Source of the DNA: Ecdyonurus torrentis
Taxonomy: Eukaryota > Arthropoda > Insecta > Ephemeroptera > Heptageniidae
NCBI GenBank assembly: GCA_949318235.1
Contig: OX439134.1
Coordinates: 31,375,749-31,439,748, forward strand
Direction of reading: 5' to 3'
DNA length: 64,000 nucleotides
Shown: piece by piece, positions 11,155-22,459 of the stretch
Layout of the letters: the number at the start of each line of letters is the position of its first letter
Numbering within the stretch: position 1 is the first letter of the stretch
Position numbers and translations under genes: made by a program
The notes under the pieces: generated by a model
The model's input: only the letters and a program-made list of their open reading frames with translations
Told to the model about the DNA's origin: nothing
Databases searched by the model: none

Positions 11155-11285
11155 GGTCATCAACGTGCAGAGAACAAGGGAGCGCAACTCACCAGTGCTT
11201 GCTTACCATGGTCTCTTAAAAACCTAGTATACACACTGAGAATTGCGTACCATTGAACGTGTACCACTGCACCACTGAGGTACCA
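11155..11285 (-). mobile_element. possible decayed tRNA-derived SINE
   Basis: On the minus strand, TGGTGCAGTGG resembles a pol III box A and AGGTTTTTAAGA may be a ruined box B. The segment is GC-balanced compared with its surroundings and abuts the right end of MITE C. There is no second copy here to test it against. Confidence 0.25.
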
Positions 11286-11289
11286 TGTA

Positions 11290-12265
11290 AGATTGTTGAA
11301 TTACACATTTTGTAGGTCCACGAGTCACAATATTAATTGCAGCCACTTTTACATTCTTATTTCAATATAATGGATATTTTTATCAGCATTTACTAACACA
11401 CGAAGTTCTAAAATAATGATTTATTAAATTTGTATAAGAAAAAAATTCTCAAACCAGGAAATACTTGGACCACTGATTCTTGCTCTGTTCTACTATGTTT
11501 TAGAATAAAAAAGTTAAGAATATTATGAAAAGTTTGTCAAAATCAAAATCAAGCCTTACAAAGACAAAAAAAAAAAAAAAAGTTCAAATTTCTAATTTTA
11601 ATACGAAATCTTAGAAATTCTTATTTGTTAAAAAATTATTAATTTTCTTTGCGTAAAGTTTTTAGAAAAAGTAAACAGGAAAATGTTCAAAATCCAGTAA
11701 ATAAAAGAGCATTTTGTGGTTTTAAAAAATTAATTTTTTTAATTTTTTTTTCTTTCTTTTTAAATAATTTCCTCTTCAAGTTTAGGTGAAAAATACTTTA
11801 CATTTGTGATAAAAATAGATTTCCGAAGTGTTAATTAAATCGATAAAATTTGATTTGAAAACGAGGGTATAAAGGTCTCTCTTGCTTTTTAAATTTTTTT
11901 TTTATTATTATTTTTTTTACATGCTCCTGAAACAGATTTGTGCTTTTCGATTTTTTTAAAATTTTGTACCGAATACAAAACAGTATAACTTTATGAATAA
12001 AATATCTTATGTTTTCCGCATAACAAGTCATGCTTTGTTAACTCTCTGTTTTTGCACTTAATATGTAAAATTTTAATATTTAATTTAATAAAATGCTAAA
12101 TAAGTTACATAAATAATTCAAATTAAAATTTTGAAGATCTTCATCACTTTTTGGTTATAATATGTTCCACATAACTTTAATATTTTATTTCTTTTAAATT
12201 AAATTAATTAAAACAAAAACCAACATATTTCCTTTTCTTACAAGATAAGTGTAATTTTTAATTAA
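11290..12265. other. AT-rich DNA, nothing recognised
   Basis: Nearly a kilobase of A/T-dominated DNA with short poly(A) and poly(T) runs. The 66-codon minus frame at 11831-12031 is Lys/Ile/Phe-rich without motifs. Confidence 0.45.
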
Positions 12266-12427
12266 GGGGTTGTTATTAACGAGAATCAAACACAATGTTC
12301 AGGTCTGCATATGCTATAAATACTTAGAAACCATGGAAAGCCTTTACACATGCATAAGTCAGAAAAAATACGCAATACGGTACGGTTATTATAAGAGTTA
12401 CTATATTTTTAAACTATTTGCGAATTC

Positions 12428-12566
12428 ACGCGCAAAAAATAAATACGTAATAATTATGGTAGCTCATTTTCAGCACTTTTTTTTTACCTTAATTTATGCT
12501 ATACGTTACGATTTCTATGTTAGAAAGCATAAATATTATGTTGTGCAGAATAATTATTTAGGGTGC

Positions 12567-12605
<39 letters not shown>

Positions 12606-13137
12606 CTTTACATCTTCCAACATCTTAAGTTTTAAATTAGTGCACAAAACTGTAAAGATGGAAAGAATAAATTATGTAATTTATGCTACATTTATGTCAT
12701 CATAGCATAAATGATACTAAATTAGAAAAACATAAATAATTATGCTGTACAATATAATATTTATGCTTTATAACATAGAAATCGTAACGTATAGCATAAA
12801 TTAAGCTAAACAAATTGTGCTTAAAATGCTTAAATGCTTTTAATGTGCTTAAAATACCAAAATTAGTACGTATTTATTTTTGCACGTGAATTCGCAAATA
12901 ATGCAAAAATATATTCTGCACGGATGAAAAAAAGTACGTAATAATTACGCTAGCTCATTTTCAGCACAATTTTATTAATACAGCATAATATATTATGCTA
13001 TGCTGTATGATAACTATGTTACATAGCATTATATTACGTTGTACTGCATTATTATTTTTATTGTTCTAATTTAGCATCATTTATGCTATAATGACATAGA
13101 TGCAGCATAAATTACGTAATTTATTATTTACGTGTGC
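12428..13137. mobile_element. cluster of three MITE E copies
   Basis: Copy 1 (plus, about 12428-12560) is cut short by a (GA)n tract at 12569-12602. Copy 2 (minus, about 12650-12900) runs from GGAAAGAATAAATTATGTAA to TACGTATTTATTTTTGCACG. Copy 3 (plus, about 12917-13137) runs from ACGGATGAAAAAAAGTACGT to CGTAATTTATTATTTACGTG. Copies 1 and 2 share GCGAATTCACG at their outer edges in inverted orientation (12420 and 12888). They may therefore be halves of one larger inverted unit. Confidence 0.6.
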
Positions 13138-13249
13138 ACCAAAAATGGACATAAATCCTTTTAACTTTCAAACTTCCCAACTAGCTAACACACATTATAC
13201 GTAACATTGCACATTATATACTGCAGCATAAATTATGAAGCAAAGCTTG

Positions 13250-13365
13250 ATCCACATAGTACTTTGTGACGTCACACATAGATTGATTGACGCATACTGT
13301 CAATATGGCAGCAGTCTCTGGAGACCGAGAGAGAGAGAGTGTGACGTCATTAGATATCAATCAAC
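13250..13365. repeat. paired TGACGTCA motifs around a GC-balanced core
   Basis: GTGACGTCACACATAGATTG (about 13266) and GTGTGACGTCATTAGATATC (about 13338) flank TATGGCAGCAGTCTCTGGAG. The arrangement resembles the centre of MITE B and C copies (CRE-like octamers around a GC-balanced core), but I cannot see matching ends. Confidence 0.3.
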
Positions 13366-13668
13366 ATAATTGATTAGTTAATTACTAATTAAACATGCAT
13401 CATACATGTCTAGACTTTAATATTTAATTAAAATTTTAAATTTTAAATGTTTTGACGTTTCTTGTCAATTTAAATTTAAAGCAATTTGATTTTTAAATTA
13501 GATATTTTTGGTAGAAGTTTTAGTATAATTAATAAAATAAATATGCAAATTTATGTAATAAATTAATTGCCAAGGTAAAAAGCCTTGCAAATCTTTTTTT
13601 TTTTTTTTGGAAGGGATCTTAAATTTTACACTCAGAAAAGAAACGTCAAATCTCAATGCAAAAATGTT

Positions 13669-13702
<34 letters not shown>

Positions 13703-13964
13703 GTAAAAGCGTGGGTTAATTTTCACTGTAAAGTAAATATTCTAACTAGTAGAATCAGTGATATATGGGTATTTGGGTACTTTCTTAATATGTAAGTGCA
13801 AGTATAGTATGCTCTTATATCCACTTATATGTATAAGTATTTATTTTAATACTATTTCAATTTGTTTTATCCACGCAAACTGGTAGTGCATAATTATTCA
13901 CTGATAAAGTATGCATGAAGAAAATAATTTAAACTTGAAATTTCCACCAATTTTGCGCAATTTG

Positions 13965-14233
13965 AGGGTGTATGCACATGACGTTATACTAAATGCGCTT
14001 CGACGCCATACTGGAGCAATAAATAACATTGCTAAGCATAGGACAAACGTAGTTTTTGTCTACTTTCTTTGAAACTTTTCATTTTTTAATTTCATTAATA
14101 TTATTGTTCTCACATACTCTAAAACCTAATAAGTATATTTAAACTGACAAATGTGTCCCTTTCCCACATATCAACTCATGTTATTAAGTGCTCACATACG
14201 GCATCGACTTTTATATGAATGCAACCACCCTAT
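13965..14233 (+). mobile_element. MITE family G, full copy
   Basis: About 268 bp from GGGTGTATGCACATGACG to GAATGCAACCACCCT, followed by TA, giving TIRs of GGGTG(N)nATGCA type. The interior has GCCATACTGGAGCAATAAAT and AGCATAGGACAAACGTAG, which recur in every G copy. TA flanks suggest Tc1/mariner-type insertion. A 63-codon plus frame over its right end is incidental. Confidence 0.7.
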
Positions 14234-14234
14234 A

Positions 14235-14880
14235 CTTTCTATTATTGCTTGCAACTATTCTATATAGATATAGTACGATATAGGACACGCTGTTATCGAT
14301 TGTCATCTTTTTGGCGAAATTCCCTATCTTTTAACATTGAACAAATGACACGCGAAATTTCAAAAAGTCGTTTGTGTCCTATCGTATCTGTAGAATCGTT
14401 GAGTGCTTGATATTACAATTATTTATAGAGACAATACAACATGATATGTTTATTATGATATCCACTCAACTACACATTTCTTTTCTAAGTGTAAAAAACT
14501 ATTGAATTGTCTTGCTATATACTTATATATTTTATATATTTTAAGAGTCAAAAAGCCGTATAGTAAAATATTTTAGTAGTTTTTCCTTCTTTTCTTCCAT
14601 ACTTTTATTTTTTTATATTTATGTTAATACATTTTCATTAAAGTAACTTTTAGCTTTCAACACGTGATGTAAAATGTATAGAAGCTTTTACTGTGCACTC
14701 ATGAGAGGTAGGTAATGTATTATTGAAAGTCGGATCTTACTTTAGTTTATACAGATTACGTGATACTCTAACACTAGACGTCACACTCGCTGCATGCGTC
14801 TAATTTACCTTTTCTAGCTTTTACCGCAACAAATACCTCAACTTTTTATCTCTTTTGGACGTCTACACTTTTCTCAGTGA
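14235..14880. other. AT-rich DNA, nothing recognised
   Basis: No repeats shared with other parts of the window. It becomes more GC-balanced after about 14750, leading into the inverted repeat at 14890. Confidence 0.4.
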
Positions 14881-14888
14881 CTACTTTT

Positions 14889-15064
14889 GTTTACCCAAAA
14901 TGCGGAAAAGGAAGTGACCGGAAGAGGAAACCACGTGATGGTAAAAGTGGGAGGTAGCTCCAGGTAGCTCAAGGTTAGCTTGCTGCTGGCATCAAGTTTT
15001 CTCCCACTTTTACCGTCACGTGGTTTCCTTTTCCGGCACTTCCTTTTCCGCTTTTTGAGTAAAC
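14889..15064. repeat. inverted repeat, 63-bp arms, E-box in arms
   Basis: Left arm GTTTACCCAAAATGCGGAAA...CCACGTGATGGTAAAAGT (to about 14952). The right arm is its complement (15001-15064), ending CCGCTTTTTGAGTAAAC. The arms carry CACGTG E-boxes and GGAAG/CTTCC motifs. The 48-bp loop contains AGGTAGCTC twice. To the right (15130-15170), GTGATTGGCTAG and CTGATTGGTTTAG resemble CCAAT-box context. It is either a MITE or a regulatory region, and the sequence does not decide between them. Confidence 0.5.
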
Positions 15065-15228
15065 ATAAGCAGTCAATACTAGTTCAAGCGAGCGGATACA
15101 GTGTAGTTAACAATGTAAAGTCAACTGTGATTGGCTAGTAGGTTTATAACACGCTCTCTGATTGGTTTAGCACCGCGGATACAGCTTTTGGAGGGAATGA
15201 CCTTGTTTTGGCTAGAGTGTAGGTACAT

Positions 15229-15319
15229 ACCTGTAATTCACCTGTTATATACATGGTGTACCTGTAATTCACCTGTTATATACATGGTGTACCTGTAATT
15301 TAGCTGTTATACACGGTGT
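15229..15319. repeat. 31-bp tandem repeat, about three units
   Basis: Units start at 15229, 15260 and 15291, each beginning ACCTGTAATT and ending TGGTGT or CGGTGT. The first two are identical and the third is diverged and 2 bp shorter. Confidence 0.9.
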
Positions 15320-15343
15320 TCGTTTTGGTGCTATCAAAAAAGG

Positions 15344-15539
15344 GTGCATAACTTCAGTTACGAATCCTATCTTATTTGAGTTAATCACTTTTTAGTTATT
15401 ATGAGTATAGCTAAAATAATGCATTTTAGCAAATTATTAACAATAGCTAATTTAACTTAAAATAACCCCAAAAAAATTTAAAATAACTTAAATTAGCTAT
15501 TGTTAATAATTTGCTAAAATGCATTATTTTAGCTGCTCA
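15344..15539. mobile_element. MITE family F, truncated copy
   Basis: The left end GTGCATAACTTCAGTTACGA and both interior arms (GCATTTTAGCAAATTATTAA and its complement) are present. Sequence identity stops at AGCTGCTCA, where a minus-strand MITE E copy begins. Confidence 0.65.
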
Positions 15540-15540
15540 C

Positions 15541-15910
15541 TTGGAAAGAATAAATTACATAATTTATGCATGTATTTATGTTATTATGACATTATAATAG
15601 TCAAGATGATCAGCATAATTACTTATGTTATATATATTGCAAAATTGCAAAATTTATATAACTATATAGACTATGACTATAGAGTAGTAGTTATTTAATT
15701 AAAGCACCAAAAATTATGTTATTTATTTTTTCTGTGTACACCTAAAAAGGTGGAGAGAATACATCATAATTTTGCAGATCACTAATGATACTTTTTTGGA
15801 ATTAATTAATTATACTGTACAACATATTTATTATGCTATGCAGCAAACTTGTTATTCAAATTAGCATTAATCGTTGGGTTTAGCATAAACATTTTTCACT
15901 TATTTTTGTG
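15541..15910 (-). mobile_element. MITE family E fragments, minus strand
   Basis: GGAAAGAATAAATTACATAA at the left is the family E end without its TACAC tip. AGCATAATTACTT and CAGTATAAT-like motifs follow. A second decayed piece is recognisable at about 15740-15905 (ATTTTTGTGCGTG at its right edge). Confidence 0.45.
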
Positions 15911-16359
15911 CGTGTTTTATGCAAATTTTCTAACTACGAGCAAGAAATTAATTATTATTTTCAATTATTTTATTTTATATTTCATTTCACTACAGAAATA
16001 GTACACGAAGAAATTACCTTTATTTATTTTTGGTTTTCTGAAACAGTTAAAACTTGGTTTCTTATAATTAAAGTCCAAACCTCAAAATCAGTTTAATTGA
16101 AGCACACATACATAACATATAATGTGTATTACAAATAAGAATAGAAGAGAATGTTATAGAAATATTTGAGTTAGTGTGGTCTGGTTGTCTGGTTACACAT
16201 CAAGCTATAGTGGTTTTGTTGACGACTCTTCTCAACTACTTCAAAGTTAATCTGTACCTAGAGAGGTGGAGGGGTGGGTGGGTGGAGTTCACTGAGGTGG
16301 GGTGAACTATTGTTATGTTAATCTGTTGAAAGAGTGGATAACAGATACTGGCGAGGTAT

Positions 16360-16590
16360 GAGAGAGAGAGAGAGAGAGAGAGAGAATTGTAATTTTTTGT
16401 CTAGCTTCTTCAGATTTTTAGATTATACGTAAAATAAAGTACTTTGATATATAATTCATGATAAAAAAAACGTTTTTAAGTGGTTTACGCCTCAAAGAAA
16501 AAAGTGATTTCATCCTACTGGAAATTTACTTAACATTTTAATTAAGCCCCAGGTAAGACTTGAAAAAAAAAAAAAAAAAAAAAAAAAAAA
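16360..16590. repeat. (GA)n and poly(A) tracts
   Basis: (GA)n at 16360-16385 and poly(A) of about 29 bp at 16562-16590. The region 15911-16360 before it is AT-rich, then GT/GA-rich (GGTGGAGGGGTGGGTGGGTG), with nothing further recognised. Confidence 0.85.
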
Positions 16591-16664
16591 GCATTTTAAA
16601 TGAATATTAAACTGTACTGAATGTACAGCAAAAAGCCTACCCATAACACTTGTAGGCGTAAACA

Positions 16665-17032
16665 CCATTCACAAAATAAAAATTAATACGTAATAATTAA
16701 TGCTATAGCTCATTTTAAATACAGTTTGTTCAAATCTATACTCGACTCAAAAAATCTGAGTTACCTGCCGTTCGACCTTTTACGGTATCGCCCAGCCGCC
16801 CCCCTTCTCCTCAAATGTGACAATGGGCGATACTTTAGGTATGCCCGATTTAAATCGACTGAGGTTTTTTGAGTCGAGTATATAATACTATACTTCATGA
16901 TAAATAAGTTATGTAGCATAAATACTACGTTGTACTGTACTGCATAATTATTTATGCTGTTCTAATTATCATCATTTATGCTATAATGACATAAATGCAG
17001 CATAAATTGCGTAATTTATTCTTTAACATGCA
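16665..17032 (+). mobile_element. MITE family E copy interrupted by another MITE
   Basis: The left part, ATACGTAATAATTAATGCTA, and the right part, GCAGCATAAATTGCGTAATT, are typical family E. The element is about 145 bp too long because of the nested element at 16739-16881. The order is unambiguous: E was here first. Confidence 0.7.
16739..16881. mobile_element. small nested MITE with ACTCGACTCAAAAAA ends
   Basis: TATACTCGACTCAAAAAATC at the left is mirrored by GTTTTTTGAGTCGAGTATA at the right. It is flanked by TA (or TATA), consistent with mariner-type insertion. The interior is GC-richer than its host, with GGCGATACTTTAGG and CGGTATCGCCCAGCCGCC. It is single-copy in the window. Confidence 0.75.
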
Positions 17033-17390
17033 CAATTATTCAAAAAGCAAACAAAAGAAATATATATTAAAATTCAAATCCCAAATTGCAATTAATATTT
17101 CAGTGAAAGTCAAGTTCCAAAATTAATTGAGATTACTATATAGTATAGCTTGTAATTATAATATATTAATACCACCACTGGAGCTATTTAATCATTTAAA
17201 ACAATAGGAAATTACACTATATAATAATAAAATTCATAATTACTTTACTTAAAAAGCTAATCATATTTTCTATAAATTTTAAAACACCGGCAGACAAAAA
17301 TACGTATATCATGATAAACCTGGGCTTTATGCTACAATTTATGTGCCGAGGAAAAAAAGCAAAAGTACACCGAGAAAACGAAATGATATA

Positions 17391-17770
17391 GGGTGTATGC
17401 GCATGACGTCATATTGAATGCGCTTCTAAGCCATACTGGAGCAATAAATAAATATATGGATTATTATAAATTATGAAACACTCTGACAAGTGAGTATTGT
17501 TAAATTAAAAGTCAGGGGGCCATGTAAGTGGGTACGTACCTTTTGTGTCCCCTTAATAAAAATAAATTATTATTATAATATTTAAATAACATTCCTCAGC
17601 ATAGGATAAACGTCGTTTTTCGTTATTTTCTTTGGAAAATTAGTTAATTTTTTGGTGTTATTATTATTATTCTCACATTCTTGAAACCCTATAATTCAAC
17701 TGTTTACAGCATCAAAGCTCTCAAAAATATAGATTATAATTTTTAAACTTGTCATTTACCCCATTCTCGT
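17391..17770 (+). mobile_element. MITE family G copy interrupted by a retroposon
   Basis: Starts after TATA with GGGTGTATGCGCATGACG. Family features GCCATACTGGAGCAATAAAT and CAGCATAGGATAAACG are split by a 131-bp insertion (17452-17582). The right end is decayed: similarity can be followed through TCAAAGCTCTCAAAAATAT (about 17715), but no terminal CACCCT is found. Confidence 0.65.
17452..17582 (+). mobile_element. 131-bp retroposon-like insertion with 7-bp target duplication
   Basis: Flanked by TAAATAA on both sides (17445-17451 and 17583-17589). Without the insertion the surrounding MITE G sequence reads as in other copies. The body has CTCTGACAAGTGAGTATTGT and TTAAAAGTCAGGGGGCCATG and ends AATAAAAATAAATTATTATT. 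An ATT-type tail plus target duplication means retroposition. A sister copy with the same body and tail lies inside a MITE E at about 36835-36960. No pol III boxes are seen, so it may be a 5'-truncated LINE or SINE. Confidence 0.7.
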
Positions 17771-17799
17771 CCAGTACAATTATTGATTTTGTACTGATT

Positions 17800-17865
17800 T
17801 AGCATTATTTATGCTATATTGACAGAAATGTAGCATAAATTACGTAATTTATACTTTTGATTTTC
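17800..17865 (+). mobile_element. MITE family E right-end fragment
   Basis: AGCATTATTTATGCTATATT and TAGCATAAATTACGTAATTT match the right half of family E. The left half is missing. Confidence 0.5.
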
Positions 17866-17963
17866 TTTTAATAGATATTTTATGCTATCATTATGCTATC
17901 ATTTATGCTATAAATAAAAATTTATACTTTTGATTTTCTTTTAATAGATATTTTATGCTATCA

Positions 17964-18236
17964 TTAAAGGCGTAAAACACCTTGAACAAAAAAGTTGTGT
18001 AATATCCTAACAAACCTGAAAATTAACGTTAATTTGGCCGGAGTCATTGATTTCTAATCTTTCCATTCGCGTGGACCAGGCGAGCTATGACGTCATTGAC
18101 CGCTCGTGCCATTTTGTGAATGGAGAATAAATAACATATTAATGACTCCGGACATATCAACGTTGATTTTTAGGTTTGTTAATATAGTACGCAGTTTTTT
18201 TTGTTCAAGTTGTTCTATGCCTTTAAATATTTGTTT
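17964..18236. mobile_element. MITE family B, full copy
   Basis: TTAA at 17964-17967 and 18233-18236. Left end AAAGGCGTAAAACACCTTGA; right end CAAGTTGTTCTATGCCTTT. Both arms contain AACGTTAATTT/AACGTTGATTTT and the GGAGTCATT motif, and TATGACGTCATTGACC is near the centre. No coding sequence: the 67-codon minus frame across it is incidental. Confidence 0.78.
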
Positions 18237-18239
18237 TTT

Positions 18240-18890
18240 AAGTGTAGGTTTTATTTGGTGCTCGTAAAATTTGTGTGAGATACGAGAGACAAGCAAGATA
18301 GAGTTAGGGTGGTAAAATTTAGTCGTAGAGAAAAATAAAGAGGATATGTTATAATAATAAGAACAATAAGAAAATTTTATAGAACTTTTTATACAAACAT
18401 AAACATTTCAACTTTATAATTTAATATTATTTTCTTTGACTCTTTTTTTTTTTTTTTTTTTTTTTTTTTCTTCAGTACGTAATAGTGTATTACATTTCCT
18501 TTCATAATTTTTACTCTATTTTCTCTGTTATTTTTCATAACACAAAAGAAAATATAACATATTATTTTCTTTGTGTGTTTCTACTCTTGTTACCTTTTTT
18601 TATGTTTTTATTTACTTTTGTTTGAAATGGAAATGATATAAAATAATAACATTAATTATGGTATGACATATAAAAAATGTAATAACTTTTTATATAACTT
18701 CATTATGCTAATTATTTTACAATTATACATTAATAGAAAAATAGAAAAAATTTAGGAGAGAGCAAACCTAACGATATCTTATATAAAAGTTTTTTTTTTT
18801 TTTAATTTAATTTTTTTGTTATGAAAGTTACAAAAATCTAAACAAGGCCTAGCCTTATCGAACGGTTCAATATATTTTTCACATTTCATG
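18240..18890. other. AT-rich DNA, nothing recognised
   Basis: A/T-dominated with a poly(T) run of about 28 bp near 18445-18470. No other structure. Confidence 0.4.
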
Positions 18891-18892
18891 AT

Positions 18893-19155
18893 AGGGTCTA
18901 TGATTACTCAATAACATGGGTGGCATAGGAAAATAACTCATTTTGTCACTAAAAACACTATGCAATATTTTTGAGAGCATTGATGCGTTGAATTAGTATC
19001 TCAAGTATATGAGAAAAATAATAATAACTAAAAATTAACTGATTTCTCAAATAAATTGCCTAAAATGAAGTTTGTCCTATATGCTCAGCAATGTTATTGA
19101 CTACTCCAGTATGGCCTCAAAGTGCATTAAATATGACGTCATGCGGGTACACCCT
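18893..19155 (-). mobile_element. MITE family G, minus-strand copy
   Basis: AGGGTCTATGATTACTCAAT at the left and GCGGGTACACCCT followed by TATA at the right. The interior complement of the family signature (TACTCCAGTATGGCCTC, ATATGACGTCATGCGG) is clear. Confidence 0.68.
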
Positions 19156-19156
19156 A

Positions 19157-19835
19157 TATATTATACATTATATAGAAAAACAAGCATAATAAAAAGTATT
19201 GAAATTTTTTCCCCTACACTCATTCAATAACAATATCATAATTAGTAGACTTTATATCACAAAATATTATATGTGAAACTTTTTTTTTTTTATTATTTTA
19301 TTTTAACCTCTGTTTTAGAATTTAGCGTTTTTGTTTAATTAGAAGGAATTTAATTCCATATATTAGATTTCTTTTTCTTTCTGTAAATCTATTTAAGATT
19401 TTAGAGACAAATTGTGCAAATTACAATATGAGGTTACTAATAACTTAATTTAAAAAAGTATAATAATAAAGTAAAACCAAAAGTACAGATTGAATGAAAT
19501 GTCATGAAATTTCTACGTATATAAATCTGAAATTTATTTGTGACATAATTATATTTTTAATCAACCTAAAATACAGGGCTTTGCAGGCCAATCTGCTAGG
19601 GTCAATAAAAGTTCTTAATTTTCTTAATTAAAAATAAGGCAACGTATTTGATAAAAGTATAATTCAAGTATCTGCAAATTATATGGCTATTTTTATCGTT
19701 TCTTTAATCACTATAATTGGTTTTTTGATGCCAAATAATTAATTAATTAAATAAATAAACAAGCAAGTAAGTAACTAAATAAGTGGCTAAATAACTAAAT
19801 AATACGAACGAACGAAACAAACAAACAAACATACA
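19157..19835. other. AT-rich DNA with one retroposon-tail fragment
   Basis: Mostly featureless. At 19575-19625, GGGCTTTGCAGGCCAATCTG then GGGTCAATAAAAG resembles the 3' end of a LINE or SINE. Nothing else was recognised. Confidence 0.35.
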
Positions 19836-19838
19836 AAC

Positions 19839-19857
19839 AAACAAATAAATAAACAAA

Positions 19858-19920
<63 letters not shown>

Positions 19921-19935
19921 AAACAAATAAATAAT
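19839..19935. repeat. (AAAT)n microsatellite
   Basis: About 20 near-perfect AAAT units, preceded by related AAAC variants from about 19810. Open frames across it are repeat translations. Confidence 0.95.
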
Positions 19936-20320
19936 ATATAAAAATAGTTTAAATCTTTCAAGATAAAAAAACTATTTGATATTTTCTCTCTCTCTCCTAA
20001 CTCCTAACTGCAGTATATTTTCCCAAGTAAAAAGCCAAACTTAGTTTTGATTGAAAATAGTTTATTTATTTCCTATACTCTCTCTCTCTCCATCCACATG
20101 CCTACTGCGGTAATAAGTAACTTTGATGTGTTGTATCTCCCCTATGTGGGTATGTTGGTTGCACTACTCACTGTGCGAACCAATTTAAAGCACGTTCAAT
20201 ACATTCCAATTTACCAAATATATAAAATCGAGGCAGAGGGAAAAAAATCCTATTTCACCCCAGCTACATTTTATTTTACTGATTTTTTCCGGACAGTATA
20301 CTAAATGTACGAACATTGGA

Positions 20321-20321
<1 letters not shown>

Positions 20322-20359
<38 letters not shown>
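20322..20359. repeat. poly(T) tract
   Basis: About 38 T residues. The DNA from 19960 to 20320 has short CT runs and an 85-codon plus frame with no recognisable domain, which I do not call a gene. Confidence 0.9.
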
Positions 20360-20360
<1 letters not shown>

Positions 20361-20440
20361 TAAAATAAATGAAACATGACTGTAACAGTTTAAAGAGGCA
20401 AATAATTGAAGTTGGAAACGTTTCGCTGCTGACGAATGCC

Positions 20441-20645
20441 TACACAAACAAAAATAAATCCGTAATAATTATGCTAGCTTATTTTCAGCACAATTTCTTC
20501 AATGTAGCATAATAACTATAGTACTACAAAGTATAAAATATTATGTTGTACTGCATAACTATTTATGTTGTTCTAATTTAGCATCATTTATTCTATAATG
20601 ACATAAATGCAGCATAAATTACGTAATTTATACTTTCCGTGTATA
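20441..20645 (+). mobile_element. MITE family E, full copy
   Basis: Left end ACACAAACAAAAATAAATCC, right end GTAATTTATACTTTCCGTGT. The interior has ATTATGCTAGCTTATTTTCA and GACATAAATGCAGCATAAAT. One of the cleanest copies for deriving a consensus. Confidence 0.72.
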
Positions 20646-20929
20646 CATGTATTTAAAGGTGGAAAATAAGTGATAGAATTAGAATTTTTAGTGTCATTAT
20701 TATAGAAAGACAAAAGTTTGAGCCATCAATATCTATTTTTGTAAAGCGTTGATAGCTTGCTTTGTAAGATATTTGTGTAAAAATATACAACATTTATCAA
20801 ATGAAGAACAATACGATTGTCTCTTATTTCCATGCGGTTAATCAGTAATACATCAGTGAACAGGAGGCAAGTTTTTGCTTTAAACTGTTATAATATTCCA
20901 TTACAATTTGCAAACAATTAAAATATATA

Positions 20930-21796
20930 TTAAAGGGGTTATAAACCCAAATCATTTTATTGCATATTTTGTACTTATGAAGAGTACTGATTTCAAATCT
21001 GGCAAAGAAAAAAATCGCAAAATTTTATTTTAGGTACATAGGTTTGCCTACTGATGATCTCATATGGGCAAACATAGATTTTCTTCATTTTAGACCTTTG
21101 CCTCCCAGTGTTTATGCGGTCACGGCATATTTAGTTTTCAAAACAAGACACTAGTAAGGAGTAAAAATAGTACTGCAGATCATGAGGGGGTCTCATTACG
21201 CGTGGCAAATTATATTTTATGTGCAACTATAGAATCGAAGAAAATGATGGGTCGTTTTTGCAGTAATAAGCTTTGAATTTAGCCCTTGCGCGCTAGGGAA
21301 GCTTATGCTGCATAGACCGGACGCTGCATGGGGTGCGCCACCCCCACATCTGGAATGCATTTATCTTGTCTTCTCTTGGTGCACTCTCCACCTCTTTAAA
21401 AACAACAAGTGCCTTATATTTAGGGGAGTCATTAAATTTTATTTTTCTATGCAAAAAGTAGTTTTACAAATCAATTAATTGTTCAGTTAGTATTTATTTT
21501 CTATTGCTCAGACAAAGATGAAAAATGTATTATATATTTGCCAAAATCACACGGTGAGTCAAAAGTAGTTAGACACACATAGAGCGTAGATATTGTCATT
21601 AAAAGTGCAAGTACTTTGATTTTAGATAGGAAGCCGCCACATTTTTCACCATATGCAGACAAATAATAAAAATATAAACCGGGCAAAATTGAATGAAATA
21701 AATTTTTGCAATTTTTTGTCTTTAAATATAATGAACTACAATACTTGTCCAGTAGCTATGGTAAGAGAAAACGTTATTTCCTGACAAACCCTTTAA
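20930..21796. mobile_element. possible TTAA-type element, about 865 bp
   Basis: TTAAAGGGGTTATAAACCC (20930) and AACAAACCCTTTAA-like sequence at the right (GACAAACCCTTTAA ending 21796) are inverted and each contain TTAA. The interior is less AT-rich than its flanks and includes GGGGTGCGCCACCCCCACAT. No transposase is recognised and the inverted match is short. It could be the non-autonomous relative of families A-C, or a coincidence. Confidence 0.4.
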
Positions 21797-21799
21797 TGA

Positions 21800-22122
21800 C
21801 TGAATGACATTGCAGTTAGATTTAAAAATTGAAAACGTAGATCATTTTTTCCTTAAGTTTCACAATGAAAGAATGGTGTTCTGTGCTTTTCAAATAATAA
21901 TTTTAAAAATAAATTTAACGACAAGTTCAATAACAATGTAGGTTTTCAATTTAAAAATTTCTTTAAAAAATTCTATGTTTTTATAAAACACGTAAAAGTA
22001 TTTCTGTAGTATTTCTAATTTAAATTTCTCTGGAATCGGTGGAGTAGTTTTCTTAAAAATCACATAAGCGTAAAGTTAAATTAGGGGACCCTTAGCTTCC
22101 TCAGCGTTTCCCCGCGCGCTAA

Positions 22123-22213
<91 letters not shown>

Positions 22214-22450
22214 AAGTTCCATTAATATAAATTAAGATGATTATATTTAATAACCAGTAAATAAATAATCGTAAAGAAAAAGATCATAAAAATAATCTTG
22301 AAAACTTAAAATTTTCAGACAGTTTAATTTACTATTTAATATTGTGCTAATATTTTTATAATATACACAATATAATGATGTTAAACATGATAATATAAAA
22401 TGTATAATTCCTTTACTTTATGGTTTAGCATTATAATAAGCGGAGTTTCT
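21800..22450. repeat. AT-rich DNA with (AT)n tract
   Basis: (AT)n at about 22125-22212 with TATTATA interruptions. The remainder is AT-rich with no feature except the GC-richer GCGTTTCCCCGCGCGC just before the tract (about 22107). Confidence 0.7.
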
Positions 22451-22459
22451 TTGCATCTC

